33,279 nucleotides of DNA from Streptomyces sp. sk2.1. GTDB lineage: Bacteria > Actinomycetota > Actinomycetes > Streptomycetales > Streptomycetaceae. The translations under genes and the position numbers were made by a program. The stretch covers positions 8,000 to 41,278 of the forward strand of contig NZ_RDBO01000009.1 of NCBI RefSeq assembly GCF_008120935.1. Direction: 5' to 3'. Of this stretch, positions 6,982 to 14,557 are shown one piece after another. Under the pieces are notes generated by a model that searched no databases, was not told the origin of the DNA, and saw only the letters and a list, made by a program, of their open reading frames with translations. The stretch's first letter is position 1, and the number at the start of each line of letters is the position of its first letter.

Positions 6982-7572
6982 GTGAGCACGACACCCGGAA
7001 CGGCGGCGCTCGAACGGGTCGTTCCGACGGCGCACGGCGTCGACGAGCGGATCGACTGGAGCGAGGTCGAGGGGATCTGGGGCACCCGGTTCCCGGCCGA
7101 CTACGTCGCCTTCATGAAGACGTACGGGGCGGGACAACTCAGCCGGGACATCGGGATACTGCTGCCGGTTCCCCGGCCCGACGCGTATTCGGACGGCTCC
7201 GGTCTGCGGCAGGAGACCTCGAACGCCCGCGGCACCTGGGAGATGTGCGGCGGGAGGGCCGCCCTCGACGTGGCCCCGGACTCCATCCTGGCCTGGGGCG
7301 TCACCAGCGGCGCGGACATCTACTGCTGGCTGACCACGGGCGACGATCCCGACCGGTGGCCCGTGCTCGTGTGCGGACGGCACACCGCTCCTCCCTTCCA
7401 GGTCCACCCCTTCGGGATGGCGGAGTTCCTGCACCGGCTGCTCACCGACGAGGAGTTCCAGGAGGAGACGATCAGCGTCGTCCTGCCGAAGGAGCAGTCG
7501 TTCGTCAACTGGCGTGAGCAGAAACGGCGTTGGGACGCCGGGCTCGATCCGTCCACCGGGGAGCCCTGGTAG
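6982..7572 (+). CDS. Second SMI1/KNR4 (SUKH) family protein
   Basis: A 196-residue protein. IDWSEVEGIWGTRFPADYVAF followed by MKTYGAGQLSRDIGILLPVP is the canonical SUKH N-terminus, and WGVTSGADIYCWLTTGDDPDRWPVLV is the later strand region. It is a paralogue-type neighbour of the preceding gene, though the two are not close copies. The start is GTG 6982 with GGAAGGGAGCGGA upstream; translation begins VSTTPGTAALERV. The protein is probably cytoplasmic. A 17-bp bidirectional hairpin follows 2 bp past the stop. A role in toxin immunity or protein binding is known for the family but unproven here. Confidence 0.8.
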   Translation: MSTTPGTAALERVVPTAHGVDERIDWSEVEGIWGTRFPADYVAFMKTYGAGQLSRDIGILLPVPRPDAYSDGSGLRQETSNARGTWEMCGGRAALDVAPDSILAWGVTSGADIYCWLTTGDDPDRWPVLVCGRHTAPPFQVHPFGMAEFLHRLLTDEEFQEETISVVLPKEQSFVNWREQKRRWDAGLDPSTGEPW

Positions 7573-7574
7573 CG

Positions 7575-7611
7575 GCCGGGCGGCGGGGCACCCTGTGCCC
7601 CGCCGCCCGGC
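7575..7611. terminator. 17-bp hairpin between convergent operons
   Basis: Positions 7575-7591 and 7595-7611 are perfectly complementary, giving a 17-bp stem with a 3-nt loop, one of the strongest hairpins in the window. It separates the rightward SUKH pair from the leftward exporter operon and can act in both directions. Confidence 0.85.
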
Positions 7612-7630
7612 GGTCGGTCCCCCGGCCGCC

Positions 7631-8824
7631 TCAGGCCGCGTTCAGGGCCACCGTCGGGTGGAGGCGGGAGGCGCGGATCGCCGGGTAGAGGCCCGCGACC
7701 ACACCGATCAGGAGGGTGGCGGCCAGACCGCCCACCAGGGATTGCGGCGGGACCACCGCCGTCCACCCCTGGAACCGCGCGAAGCCGTACGTCGCCGCCG
7801 CGCCCAGCAGCGCGCCCGTCACCCCGCCCAGCGCCGAGAGCAGCAACGACTCGGTCAGGAACTGGAGCCGGATCGCGCCCCGGGTCGCGCCCAGCGCGCG
7901 GCGCAGGCCGATCTCCTGGCGGCGCTCCAGGACGGAGATGACCATGGTGTTGGCGATGCCGACCCCGCCGACCAGGAGGGCCACCGCGCCCAGACCGAGC
8001 ATCAGGTTCGTCAGTCCCTCGTCGGTGGCGGCCTTGGCGGCCAGTGCGTCCGAGGGGCGGGAGACCTTGATGCCCGTCTCCTTGCCGGGGCTGATGGTGC
8101 GGGCCAGGATCGCCCGTACGTCCTCCACCGAGGCGTCCGTGGAGCGCTCGAAGACGGTGGTGGGGTGGCCGTCGAAGCCGAAGTGACGTTCGGCGGCGGG
8201 GAATCCGACCATGGCCACCCGGTCCAGGTTGGGGACCAGTTCGAGCGGTTCGAGGATGCCGACGACGGCCACCCGGGTCCCGTTCATCATGATCGTCTCG
8301 CCGACGCGGGTGATGCCCAGACGGTCCGCCGCCACCGCGCCGAGGACCGTCGTCGGGAGGCGTTCGCCGGCCCGGTCCAGCCAGACGCCCCTGCGCACCT
8401 CGCCGCCGAGCGCGGACAGCAGGTCGCGGCGGACCGCCTGGGCGGTGACGCCCGCGGTGCGTTCCTCGGGGACCACGTCGCTGCGGCGGATGCGGACGTC
8501 GATGTCGGCGGTGGCCGTGGCGTGCTGCACCGGGCCGATGCGCTCGACCATCGCGACCGCGTTCTTAGGAAGCCGCACCTCCTCCCCCATGGCGTCCTTG
8601 CCCGCCTCGGCGGTGAGGAGGTTGGTGCCGAGACGGTCGAGCCGGGCCATCAGGTCCGCACGGCTCGACTCGGACAGGCCGACGACCGCGACCATGGTCG
8701 CGATGCCGATGGCGATGCCGAGCGCCGAGAGCACCACGCGCGCCCGGCGGGCGCGGAGACCGACCGCGCCGACGCGGAGCACGTCGCGGGGCGAGAGGCG
8801 GGAGGGCCTGAGGTCTTTCCTCAT
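7631..8824 (-). CDS. ABC transporter permease, MacB/FtsX type
   Basis: A 397-residue permease with MacB topology: a first membrane helix near residues 28-50 ([20 protein letters not shown]), a large extracytoplasmic domain (about 55-265), then three helices ([60 protein letters not shown]). The GIANTM...[16 protein letters not shown] block is the family's conserved FtsX motif linking the membrane part to the ATPase. It would work as a mechanotransducer for export with the ATPase and fusion protein encoded just upstream. Its ATG overlaps the ATPase stop (ATGA), so translation is coupled. It is the last gene of the operon. The substrate is unknown; MacB relatives export antibiotics, peptides or lipoproteins. 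Confidence 0.9.
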   Translation of the reverse strand: MRKDLRPSRLSPRDVLRVGAVGLRARRARVVLSALGIAIGIATMVAVVGLSESSRADLMARLDRLGTNLLTAEAGKDAMGEEVRLPKNAVAMVERIGPVQHATATADIDVRIRRSDVVPEERTAGVTAQAVRRDLLSALGGEVRRGVWLDRAGERLPTTVLGAVAADRLGITRVGETIMMNGTRVAVVGILEPLELVPNLDRVAMVGFPAAERHFGFDGHPTTVFERSTDASVEDVRAILARTISPGKETGIKVSRPSDALAAKAATDEGLTNLMLGLGAVALLVGGVGIANTMVISVLERRQEIGLRRALGATRGAIRLQFLTESLLLSALGGVTGALLGAAATYGFARFQGWTAVVPPQSLVGGLAATLLIGVVAGLYPAIRASRLHPTVALNAA

Positions 8825-9624
8825 GTGCCGTCCTCCGCCGTGCGGGGGGCGGGGGACGTACCACGGCCCGTGCCTCGGCCACCGCCGGATCCCATGTCGG
8901 AACCCGTGCCCGAGCCCGTATCGGTACCTGGGGCCGGACGCGCCCCGGAGCGGGTGTCCGAGACGATCTCGCCGTCCCTGAAGCGGACCCGGCGCGGCAG
9001 CGCGTCCGCGATCTCGTTGTCGTGGGTGATCACGCAGACGGTGGTTCCGGACGCGTTCAGCTCGTGCAGCAGCTCCATGACGATCCCGCCGGACGCGGTG
9101 TCCAGCGCCCCGGTGGGCTCGTCCGCCAGCAGCAGCCGGGGATTGCCCACCAGGGCGCGGGCGATGGCCACGCGTTGCTTCTCGCCGCCGGACAGTTCGT
9201 TCGGCGTGTGCGAGCCGCGGTGCTCCAGCCCCACCCTGGCCAGTGCCTCCCGCGCCCGCGCGCGCCGTTCCCCCGGTGGTACGCCCCCGTACAGCAGTCC
9301 GTCGGCGACGTTGTCCACCGCGTCGCGGCCCGCCGCCAGGTGGAAGTGCTGGAACACGAAGCCGATGTGGCGGGCGCGCAGTGCGGAGAGCCTGGAGTCG
9401 GAGAGCCCGGACACGTCGTACCCGGCGATCCTGACCGTGCCCGTGGTGGGCCTGTCGAGGGTGCCCATGATGTTGAGCATCGTGGACTTGCCGGAGCCGG
9501 ACGGGCCGACGACGGCGAGCAGTTCGCCCGCCCCGACGGTGAGGTCCACTCCGCGCAGGGCATGGACGCCGCCGGGGTACGACTTGGTGGCGGCCCGCAG
9601 TTCGACCACCGGTGGCACCGTCAT
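8821..9624 (-). CDS. ABC transporter ATP-binding protein (MacB/LolD type)
   Basis: A 267-residue ATPase with a complete motif set: Walker [10 protein letters not shown] (40-48), Q-loop Gln92 in FVFQHFHL, signature LSGGEKQR (144-151), Walker [13 protein letters not shown] (164-175) and H-loop His201 in VITHD. The HFHL and DEPTGALD forms are typical of MacB/LolD exporters. The first about 220 residues are the normal domain. The last about 45 form an unusual Gly/Ser/Arg-rich tail ([19 protein letters not shown]) not needed for ATP binding. The ATG at 9624 overlaps the stop of the fusion protein (ATGA), and its own stop overlaps the permease start. Confidence 0.92.
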   Translation of the reverse strand: MTVPPVVELRAATKSYPGGVHALRGVDLTVGAGELLAVVGPSGSGKSTMLNIMGTLDRPTTGTVRIAGYDVSGLSDSRLSALRARHIGFVFQHFHLAAGRDAVDNVADGLLYGGVPPGERRARAREALARVGLEHRGSHTPNELSGGEKQRVAIARALVGNPRLLLADEPTGALDTASGGIVMELLHELNASGTTVCVITHDNEIADALPRRVRFRDGEIVSDTRSGARPAPGTDTGSGTGSDMGSGGGRGTGRGTSPAPRTAEDGT

Positions 9625-10700
9625 GACGCCGCCACCCCGACCTTCAGGCCCTCGCGCAGGTCCGGGCCGCTGACCTCGATCTGCCCGTCGGCGGTCATGC
9701 CCGTCTCCACCCGCACCATCTTCGACGTGGTGCCCCGGACGATCTGGAGGCCGTAGCCGCCGTTCTCGCCGCGCAGGGCGACGACCGCCTCGACGGGTAC
9801 CGCGAGGACGCCTTCGCGCGCCTCGCTGACGAACTTCACGCTCGCCGGCGCCTTGGGGTCCTCGCCGGACGCGGCCTTCGCCCCGCCCTCCAGGACGACC
9901 TCGACGGTGATGCCCTCCTCGGCGCCCGCGCCGCCGCCGGACCCGGACTCCTCCGGGCGCACCGTTCCCGCGACCTTGCCGGCCACGGTCCGCCCGCTCG
10001 GCAGGGTGACCTCGACCCTGGTGCCGGACGAGGTGAGCGGGCCGTCGGTCTGGTCCAGCTGTGCCCGTACGACGGGCTTGGTGGAGGCGACCGTCAGGAC
10101 CGGCCCGTCGGGGCCCACCCGGTCGGCGAGCGCCGCGTCGGCGGAGACCACCTTGACCGGTCCCGGCTGGAAGACGACGTCGCCCCTGCCGACCCGGCCG
10201 GTGGTGTCGCGGTTGAGGGACTTCTGCCACCGCTTGACGGCGGCCTCGGTGTCCTTGCCGTACCAGACATCGACGTACAGCCCCGCCCCGTAGCCCAGGT
10301 CCCGCAGGTTGCGCTCCAGTTGGAGCACGTCGCTGCCCCGGTCGCCGGGCTTCATCTCGCGGAACATCGGGACCGGCCCGTAGAGGAGGGTGACGGGCTT
10401 GTCGTCCAGCTCGTACAGCGCCTGCCCCATGGTCAGCGTCCTCCCCTCGACGGCGGCCACCGTGACGGTGCCCTCGACGGCGGACTTGACCGGGCGGCGC
10501 TGCGCGAAGTCGAGCCTGCCGTCGACCGTCTTGGACTGCACGAGGTCGGTGCGCACGACGGTCGTGGTGGCGGGCGGCAGGTCGTCGCCCCGTCCCGGGG
10601 TGCCCGCGCCGCCGCCGTCGCCGAGGAGCAGGACTCCCCCGGTGACCGCGACGGCGGCGGTCGCCGCGCCGAGCGCGCGCAGAGCGGTGCCGCGCCTCAC
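9621..10700 (-). CDS. Membrane-fusion (MacA/HlyD-like) subunit with peptidoglycan-binding domain
   Basis: A 359-residue protein. An N-terminal hydrophobic anchor ([21 protein letters not shown], about 6-26) is followed by an adaptor beta domain ([20 protein letters not shown]). In the place of the usual coiled coil there is a peptidoglycan-binding-1-like module ([20 protein letters not shown], then [15 protein letters not shown]). The C-terminal beta-barrel strands run from [16 protein letters not shown] to the end. Actinobacteria have no outer membrane, so this subunit probably couples the ABC exporter to the cell wall. GTG 10700 overlaps the TGA of the lipoprotein gene, and its stop overlaps the ATPase start, showing tight operon coupling. 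Confidence 0.85.
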   Translation of the reverse strand: MRRGTALRALGAATAAVAVTGGVLLLGDGGGAGTPGRGDDLPPATTTVVRTDLVQSKTVDGRLDFAQRRPVKSAVEGTVTVAAVEGRTLTMGQALYELDDKPVTLLYGPVPMFREMKPGDRGSDVLQLERNLRDLGYGAGLYVDVWYGKDTEAAVKRWQKSLNRDTTGRVGRGDVVFQPGPVKVVSADAALADRVGPDGPVLTVASTKPVVRAQLDQTDGPLTSSGTRVEVTLPSGRTVAGKVAGTVRPEESGSGGGAGAEEGITVEVVLEGGAKAASGEDPKAPASVKFVSEAREGVLAVPVEAVVALRGENGGYGLQIVRGTTSKMVRVETGMTADGQIEVSGPDLREGLKVGVAAS

Positions 10701-11392
10701 TGCATGCCGTCCAGACCGTCGAGCAGCTTCGACGCGCACGCCTCGCGGGCCTTCTTGTAGGCCGGTGAGTTCGAGTCGATGGACGGGGACGCCGGGTTCG
10801 GGTCGCCACCCGGCTGGGCGTTGCCGCCGCTCATGGTCGGGTTGGTGAACCGGGAGACGCCGTTGTCGCGCATGCACTTGGCGTGCGCGAGCATCGACTC
10901 GTAGGACTTCTGCTGGTCGCGTTCGGGCTCGGCCGTCATGGCGGCCTGCAACTCGGGCACGCAGACGCCGTTCCTGCCGCCCTTGATGCCCTCGTTGCGG
11001 CCGGGCTGGGAGCCGATCTCGTTGACCTTGTCCCAGTCGAGGTACCCGCTGAGCCTGGGGTCGGGGAAGTCCTTGTAGCCGCCCTTGGCACGCATGCACT
11101 GGACGTACTTCAGCTGGGCGTCGTAGAAGGCGCTCCTGCCCGCGGACGGGGCGCTCGGTCCGCCGTCGCCCTTCGCGGTGCCCGCCGTCGGCGCGTCCGG
11201 TACGTCGGCGATCGCGGTGTCCTTCTTGTCCGCCCCGCCGGATTCATCACCGGAGCCGCCGCCGCAGGCGACGGAGAGTGCGAGGAGGGGCAGTGCCACG
11301 AGGGTGACCAGACGCAGCCGGGCGGCGGCGCGGGAGTTCGTGGCGGCAGCACGGGAGTTCGTGTCGGGGAGGTTCATGCCTGGGAAGTTCAT
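10697..11392 (-). CDS. Lipoprotein with duplicated CMR motifs, first gene of exporter operon
   Basis: A 231-residue predicted lipoprotein. The hydrophobic stretch [18 protein letters not shown] ends in a lipobox (LSVAC) and Gly/Ser/Asp-rich sequence follows. Two similar segments, [19 protein letters not shown] and [18 protein letters not shown], each hold a CMR(x)2G motif; a third Cys lies near the C-terminus (EACASKLL). I do not recognise an enzymatic function; a sensor or substrate-handling role with the exporter is inference from the operon. The start is uncertain: ATG 11392 is used, with ATG 11377, ATG 11431 and GTG 11437 also in frame, the last lying 8 nt after a TACGTT box. A 21-bp tandem duplication near 11331-11363 encodes the repeated NSRAAA in the N-region. 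Confidence 0.75.
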   Translation of the reverse strand: MNFPGMNLPDTNSRAAATNSRAAARLRLVTLVALPLLALSVACGGGSGDESGGADKKDTAIADVPDAPTAGTAKGDGGPSAPSAGRSAFYDAQLKYVQCMRAKGGYKDFPDPRLSGYLDWDKVNEIGSQPGRNEGIKGGRNGVCVPELQAAMTAEPERDQQKSYESMLAHAKCMRDNGVSRFTNPTMSGGNAQPGGDPNPASPSIDSNSPAYKKAREACASKLLDGLDGMQ

Positions 11393-11526
11393 GCGTCCCA
11401 CGCTCGCCGCCGCGGATGATGGCCCGTCCATGGCCACATGATGAGAACGTAACAATGCCTCCGACCTGCGCCTCCGTCCCCGTCCGGGGTGGGGGAAACG
11501 GTTGCGGCACGCCCATAATCGGCCCC

Positions 11527-12219
11527 ATGCCGCATGTACTGCTCATCGAGGACGACGCGTCCGTACGGGACGGGATGGAGCTCGTGCTGCGTCGGCACGG
11601 GTACGGCGTGGACACCGCCGCCACCGGGGAGCTGGCCCTCGCCCTGCTGGACGGCCCGGCCGGCGGGAGGGTCGAGCTGGCCGTGCTGGATCTGATGCTG
11701 CCCGGCATGGACGGCTTCGAGGTGTGCCGCCGCATCCGGGCCCGGACCGCCGCCCTGCCGATCATCATGCTGACCGCGCGCGGCGACGACCACGACGTCG
11801 TGACGGGTCTGGAGGCGGGCGCCGACGACTACGTGGTCAAGCCGGTCACCGCGCCCGTGCTGGAGGCCCGCATCCGGGCCGCGCTGCGCCGGGCGGAGCC
11901 GTCGGCGCGCCGGGGCCCGGACGGCGATCTCGCCGGGCTGGTGATCGACCGCGCCGGGCTGACCGTCACCAAGAACGGCATCCCCGTCCCGCTGCCGCCC
12001 ACCGAGCTGCGGCTGCTGCTGGAGCTGTCGGCCGCCCCCGGCCGGGTCCTCAGCCGCGAGCAGCTCCTCGAATCGGTGTGGGACCACACTTTCCTCGGCG
12101 ATTCGCGGCTGGTGGACGCGGCGGTGGGGCGACTGCGGGCCAAGCTGGAGGACGTACCGGCCAAGCCCCGGTACGTGCAGACGGTGCGGGGCTTCGGCTA
12201 CCGCTTCGGGCCGCTGTGA
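11527..12219 (+). CDS. OmpR-family response regulator
   Basis: A 230-residue two-component regulator. The receiver domain (1-about 118) has acidic pair Glu8/Asp9/Asp10, phospho-acceptor Asp55 in LAVLDLMLPG, Thr83 (MLTAR) and Lys105 (VVKP). The C-terminal winged helix (about 135-230) ends in the usual SRLVDAAVGRLRAKLE and YVQTVRGFGYRF. The ATG at 11527 follows CATAAT by 7 nt with no Shine-Dalgarno, suggesting a leaderless message. Its TGA overlaps the GTG of the kinase gene. It is divergent from the exporter operon, with 134 bp between starts, and that operon is the obvious candidate target. Confidence 0.92.
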   Translation: MPHVLLIEDDASVRDGMELVLRRHGYGVDTAATGELALALLDGPAGGRVELAVLDLMLPGMDGFEVCRRIRARTAALPIIMLTARGDDHDVVTGLEAGADDYVVKPVTAPVLEARIRAALRRAEPSARRGPDGDLAGLVIDRAGLTVTKNGIPVPLPPTELRLLLELSAAPGRVLSREQLLESVWDHTFLGDSRLVDAAVGRLRAKLEDVPAKPRYVQTVRGFGYRFGPL

Positions 12220-13790
12220 GCCGTACGGGCGGTGGCAGCCGCAGGAACGGCCGGGGCGGCCGTGGGAGCGGCGGCCCGCGACGGCGCCGTAGGCAGTTCA
12301 CCGGTGGCCTGCGCGTGCGGCTCGTCGTCACCTTCGTCGTCGTCGCCCTCATCAGCGCGGCGACCTCGACCGCCCTCGCCTACCGGGACGCCCGCACCGC
12401 CGTCCTCCAGCGCACCCAGAACGCGGCCGTGGACGACTTCCGGAAACAGGTCGGCGCGGTGGCCGTCGACTTCGACCTGCCGCCCGACCAGCAGTCGTTG
12501 TCCCGGTTCGCGGCGAAGGTGTCGGAGCGCATCGGCGGAAAGATCGTGGTCGCCCGCTACCAGGACCTGTCCGCCACCTCCGACTCGTTCGCCGACACGA
12601 AGTCCCGGATCACCGTCGAGCTGCGCGCCGCCGTCATGACCGGTGACGGCGCGGGGTTCCAGCGGGTGCGGTGGCGGGGCGAGCCCTACCTGGTCGTCGG
12701 TACGCCCGTCATGTTCGCCGACGGGGATCGCCGGGCCTCCGGCCTGGAGGTCTACGCGATCACCGATCTGCGGGCCGAGAGCGAGGACACGGCCGCCCTG
12801 CTCGACTCCGTACGGGCCGGCATCGTGCCGGTGGTCCTGCTGGCCGCCGTCCTGGCGCTGCTGGCGGCGGGGACGGTCCTGCGTCCGGTGCGGAAGCTGG
12901 GCCGGGCCACCCGCGAGCTGGCGGCCGGGGACCTCGGCAGCCGGGTCGCCGTCACCGGGCACGACGAACTCGCCGACCTGGCACGGACGTTCAACGACAC
13001 CGCCGACGCCCTCCAGGCGTCCGACGCGGAGCTGCGCGAGCAGGAGGCGAAGGCGCGCCGTTTCGTGGCGGACGTGTCGCACGAGCTGCGCACGCCCCTC
13101 GCGGCGATGACGATGGTGGCGACCGTCCTGGAGGAGGACGCCGACCAGTTGCCGCCGGACGCGGCGCGGGCGGCCCGTACCGTCGGTGCGGAGACGGCCC
13201 GGTTGTCCCGGCTGGTCGAGGACCTGATGGAGATCTCCCGCTTCGACGCCAAGGCGGTGCGGCTGAACGCGGCCGAGACCGACCTCGCCGACACCGTACG
13301 GGCGTCGCTGGCGCTGCGCGGCTGGACGGACCGGGTGCGGACGGACCTTCGCGAGGGTGTGCGGGCGGTGGTCGACCGGCGCCGGATCGATGTGATCGTG
13401 GCGAACCTGGTGGGCAACGCGCTGCGGCACGGCGCCCCGCCGGTCACCGTGACCCTCGGGACGTCCCGTGCGGCGGACGGGGAGTGGGTGGTCCTGTCCG
13501 TCGCCGATCACGGCCCCGGGCTGCCGTCCGACGCCCGGGAGCGGGTCTTCGACCGGTTCTACAAGGCGGACGCGGCCCGCACGCGCGGTGCGGCCGACGA
13601 CAGCGGACAGGGCAGCGGCCTCGGTACGGCGATCGCGCTGGAGAACGCCCGGTTGCACGGCGGCACGATCGAGGTGACCGACGCGACTGATATCGCCGAT
13701 GTGGCCGACACGGCCGCCGACGGGCCGCGGCGCGGCGCGGTGTTCACGCTGCGGTTGCCCCTGCGGCATACGGAGGAGGACGCGGAGTGA
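12216..13790 (+). CDS. Sensor histidine kinase
   Basis: A 524-residue membrane kinase. A basic N-terminus precedes TM1 (about 33-57, VRLVVTFVVVALISAATSTA). An extracellular sensor domain runs from about 58 to 200, TM2 is at about 201-222, and a HAMP domain follows (RPVRKLGRATRELAAGDL). The dimerisation box FVADVSHELRTPLAAM places the phospho-histidine at His289. The ATPase has the N box NLVGNALRHG (397-406), G1 box DHGPGLP (431-437), F box VFDRFYK and G2 box GSGLGTA (466-472). Start GTG 12216 overlaps the regulator stop (GTGA), so the pair is translationally coupled. The signal is unknown; linkage to a MacAB-like exporter suggests envelope or antibiotic stress. Confidence 0.92.
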   Translation: MSRTGGGSRRNGRGGRGSGGPRRRRRQFTGGLRVRLVVTFVVVALISAATSTALAYRDARTAVLQRTQNAAVDDFRKQVGAVAVDFDLPPDQQSLSRFAAKVSERIGGKIVVARYQDLSATSDSFADTKSRITVELRAAVMTGDGAGFQRVRWRGEPYLVVGTPVMFADGDRRASGLEVYAITDLRAESEDTAALLDSVRAGIVPVVLLAAVLALLAAGTVLRPVRKLGRATRELAAGDLGSRVAVTGHDELADLARTFNDTADALQASDAELREQEAKARRFVADVSHELRTPLAAMTMVATVLEEDADQLPPDAARAARTVGAETARLSRLVEDLMEISRFDAKAVRLNAAETDLADTVRASLALRGWTDRVRTDLREGVRAVVDRRRIDVIVANLVGNALRHGAPPVTVTLGTSRAADGEWVVLSVADHGPGLPSDARERVFDRFYKADAARTRGAADDSGQGSGLGTAIALENARLHGGTIEVTDATDIADVADTAADGPRRGAVFTLRLPLRHTEEDAE

Positions 13791-13818
13791 GAGTTCGACG
13801 TACGGGAGAGGGAGCGGA

Positions 13819-14298
13819 GTGAGGGGTCGACCGGTGGGAGCGGCTGTTGTGCTGGGGATCGTCCTGGTGGGGTGCGGGGTCCAGCCGACCGGGGTGATAG
13901 GCGCGGGCGAACCCGCGTCCGGGCTGACGCGCGGCATGCGGTTGTACTACGCGTCCGCCGACGGCCTGCGCGCGGTGCCCCTGATCGACAAGGAGATCGA
14001 CGACCTCGGCGGGGTGCTGAAGATGCTCGGGCAGGAGCCGCCCGAGGGGCTCATCTCCCTCGTCCACCTCGGCGGCTACTCGGCGGTCGGCTCGGGCCCC
14101 CGTGTCACGGTCAGCATCGACGGTCTCTACGGCGACTCGGGGCGCGACCAGGGCACGGGACAGGTGGTGTGCACGCTGGCGCGCGCCCAGTCCGTGCTCG
14201 AACCGAAGGTCGGGGCCGATGACGTGGAGGTGACCCTGCGGCCGTCCGAGGGCGCCGCGCTGGGCCCCTACCGGTGTGCGGACTTCCTCAACAGGTGA
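13819..14298 (+). CDS. Predicted lipoprotein, third gene of the two-component operon
   Basis: A 159-residue protein starting at GTG 13819, with GGAGAGGGAGCGG upstream and 28 bp after the kinase stop. The N-terminus ends in a lipobox (VLVGC, lipidated Cys19). The mature part has no motif I can name. DGLRAVPLIDKEIDDLGGVLKML and a later YRCADFLNR resemble small extracytoplasmic domains often seen with sensor kinases. It could modulate the kinase or be a target of it. Downstream, a 13-bp direct repeat (CGGACGGGTCCGC at 14301 and 14328) and a weak 7-bp hairpin (14366-14391) are possible termination signals. Confidence 0.75.
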   Translation: MRGRPVGAAVVLGIVLVGCGVQPTGVIGAGEPASGLTRGMRLYYASADGLRAVPLIDKEIDDLGGVLKMLGQEPPEGLISLVHLGGYSAVGSGPRVTVSIDGLYGDSGRDQGTGQVVCTLARAQSVLEPKVGADDVEVTLRPSEGAALGPYRCADFLNR

Positions 14299-14408
14299 GC
14301 CGGACGGGTCCGCGACAGCGGGCCGGGCGGACGGGTCCGCAACGGCGGATCGGACCCTCGCGAACCCGCCCGACGGGAAAAGCCCGGGCGGACGCCGGCC
14401 CGCCCTGC

Positions 14409-14414
14409 TAACGT
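14409..14414 (+). promoter_or_regulatory. Candidate -10 box of the thrS leader transcript
   Basis: TAACGT lies 7 nt before the ATG of the threonine-rich leader peptide and there is no Shine-Dalgarno. This fits a transcript beginning at or beside the leader start codon. No clear -35 is visible. Confidence 0.45.
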
Positions 14415-14421
14415 CCCCGGC

Positions 14422-14472
14422 ATGAAGCGTGCCGCCATGACGACGACGCCGGAGAGTGTCCCGGCGCGCTGA
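14422..14472 (+). CDS. Threonine leader peptide (attenuator)
   Basis: A 16-codon ORF, MKRAAMTTTPESVPAR, containing three consecutive ACG (Thr) codons at 14440-14448. It lies just upstream of a threonyl-tRNA synthetase gene and of a terminator hairpin, the arrangement of ribosome-mediated attenuators. A small hairpin (CGCCGG 14447-14452 with CCGGCG 14461-14466) begins at the last Thr codons. A ribosome stalled there would disrupt it and free CCCGG to pair with the CCGGG of the terminator's left arm, preventing termination. The arrangement is seen directly; the switching model is inference. Confidence 0.7.
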   Translation: MKRAAMTTTPESVPAR

Positions 14473-14487
14473 CCCATGTCTCAGTCC

Positions 14488-14517
14488 GAAGCCCCGGGGC
14501 GAGTGCCCCGGGGCTTC
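14488..14517 (+). terminator. Attenuator terminator hairpin upstream of thrS-like gene
   Basis: GAAGCCCCGGGGC (14488-14500) and GCCCCGGGGCTTC (14505-14517) form a perfect 13-bp stem with a GAGT loop. It lies 15 bp after the leader stop codon and 40 bp before the synthetase ATG. Its place inside the 5' leader rather than after a gene is what suggests conditional termination. Confidence 0.75.
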
Positions 14518-14557
14518 GTCCTGCGGTCACCCGCCCGATGTCCGCGAGGAGACCGCC

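Noticed and set aside
5785..7434. Leftward open frame of about 550 codons across the membrane-protein and SUKH genes
   Set aside because: No recognisable domains, runs through two strong hairpins, and opposes three better supported genes.
7514..9673. Rightward open frame of about 720 codons across the exporter genes
   Set aside because: Antisense to the permease and ATPase, which show complete family motifs; the translation is low complexity.
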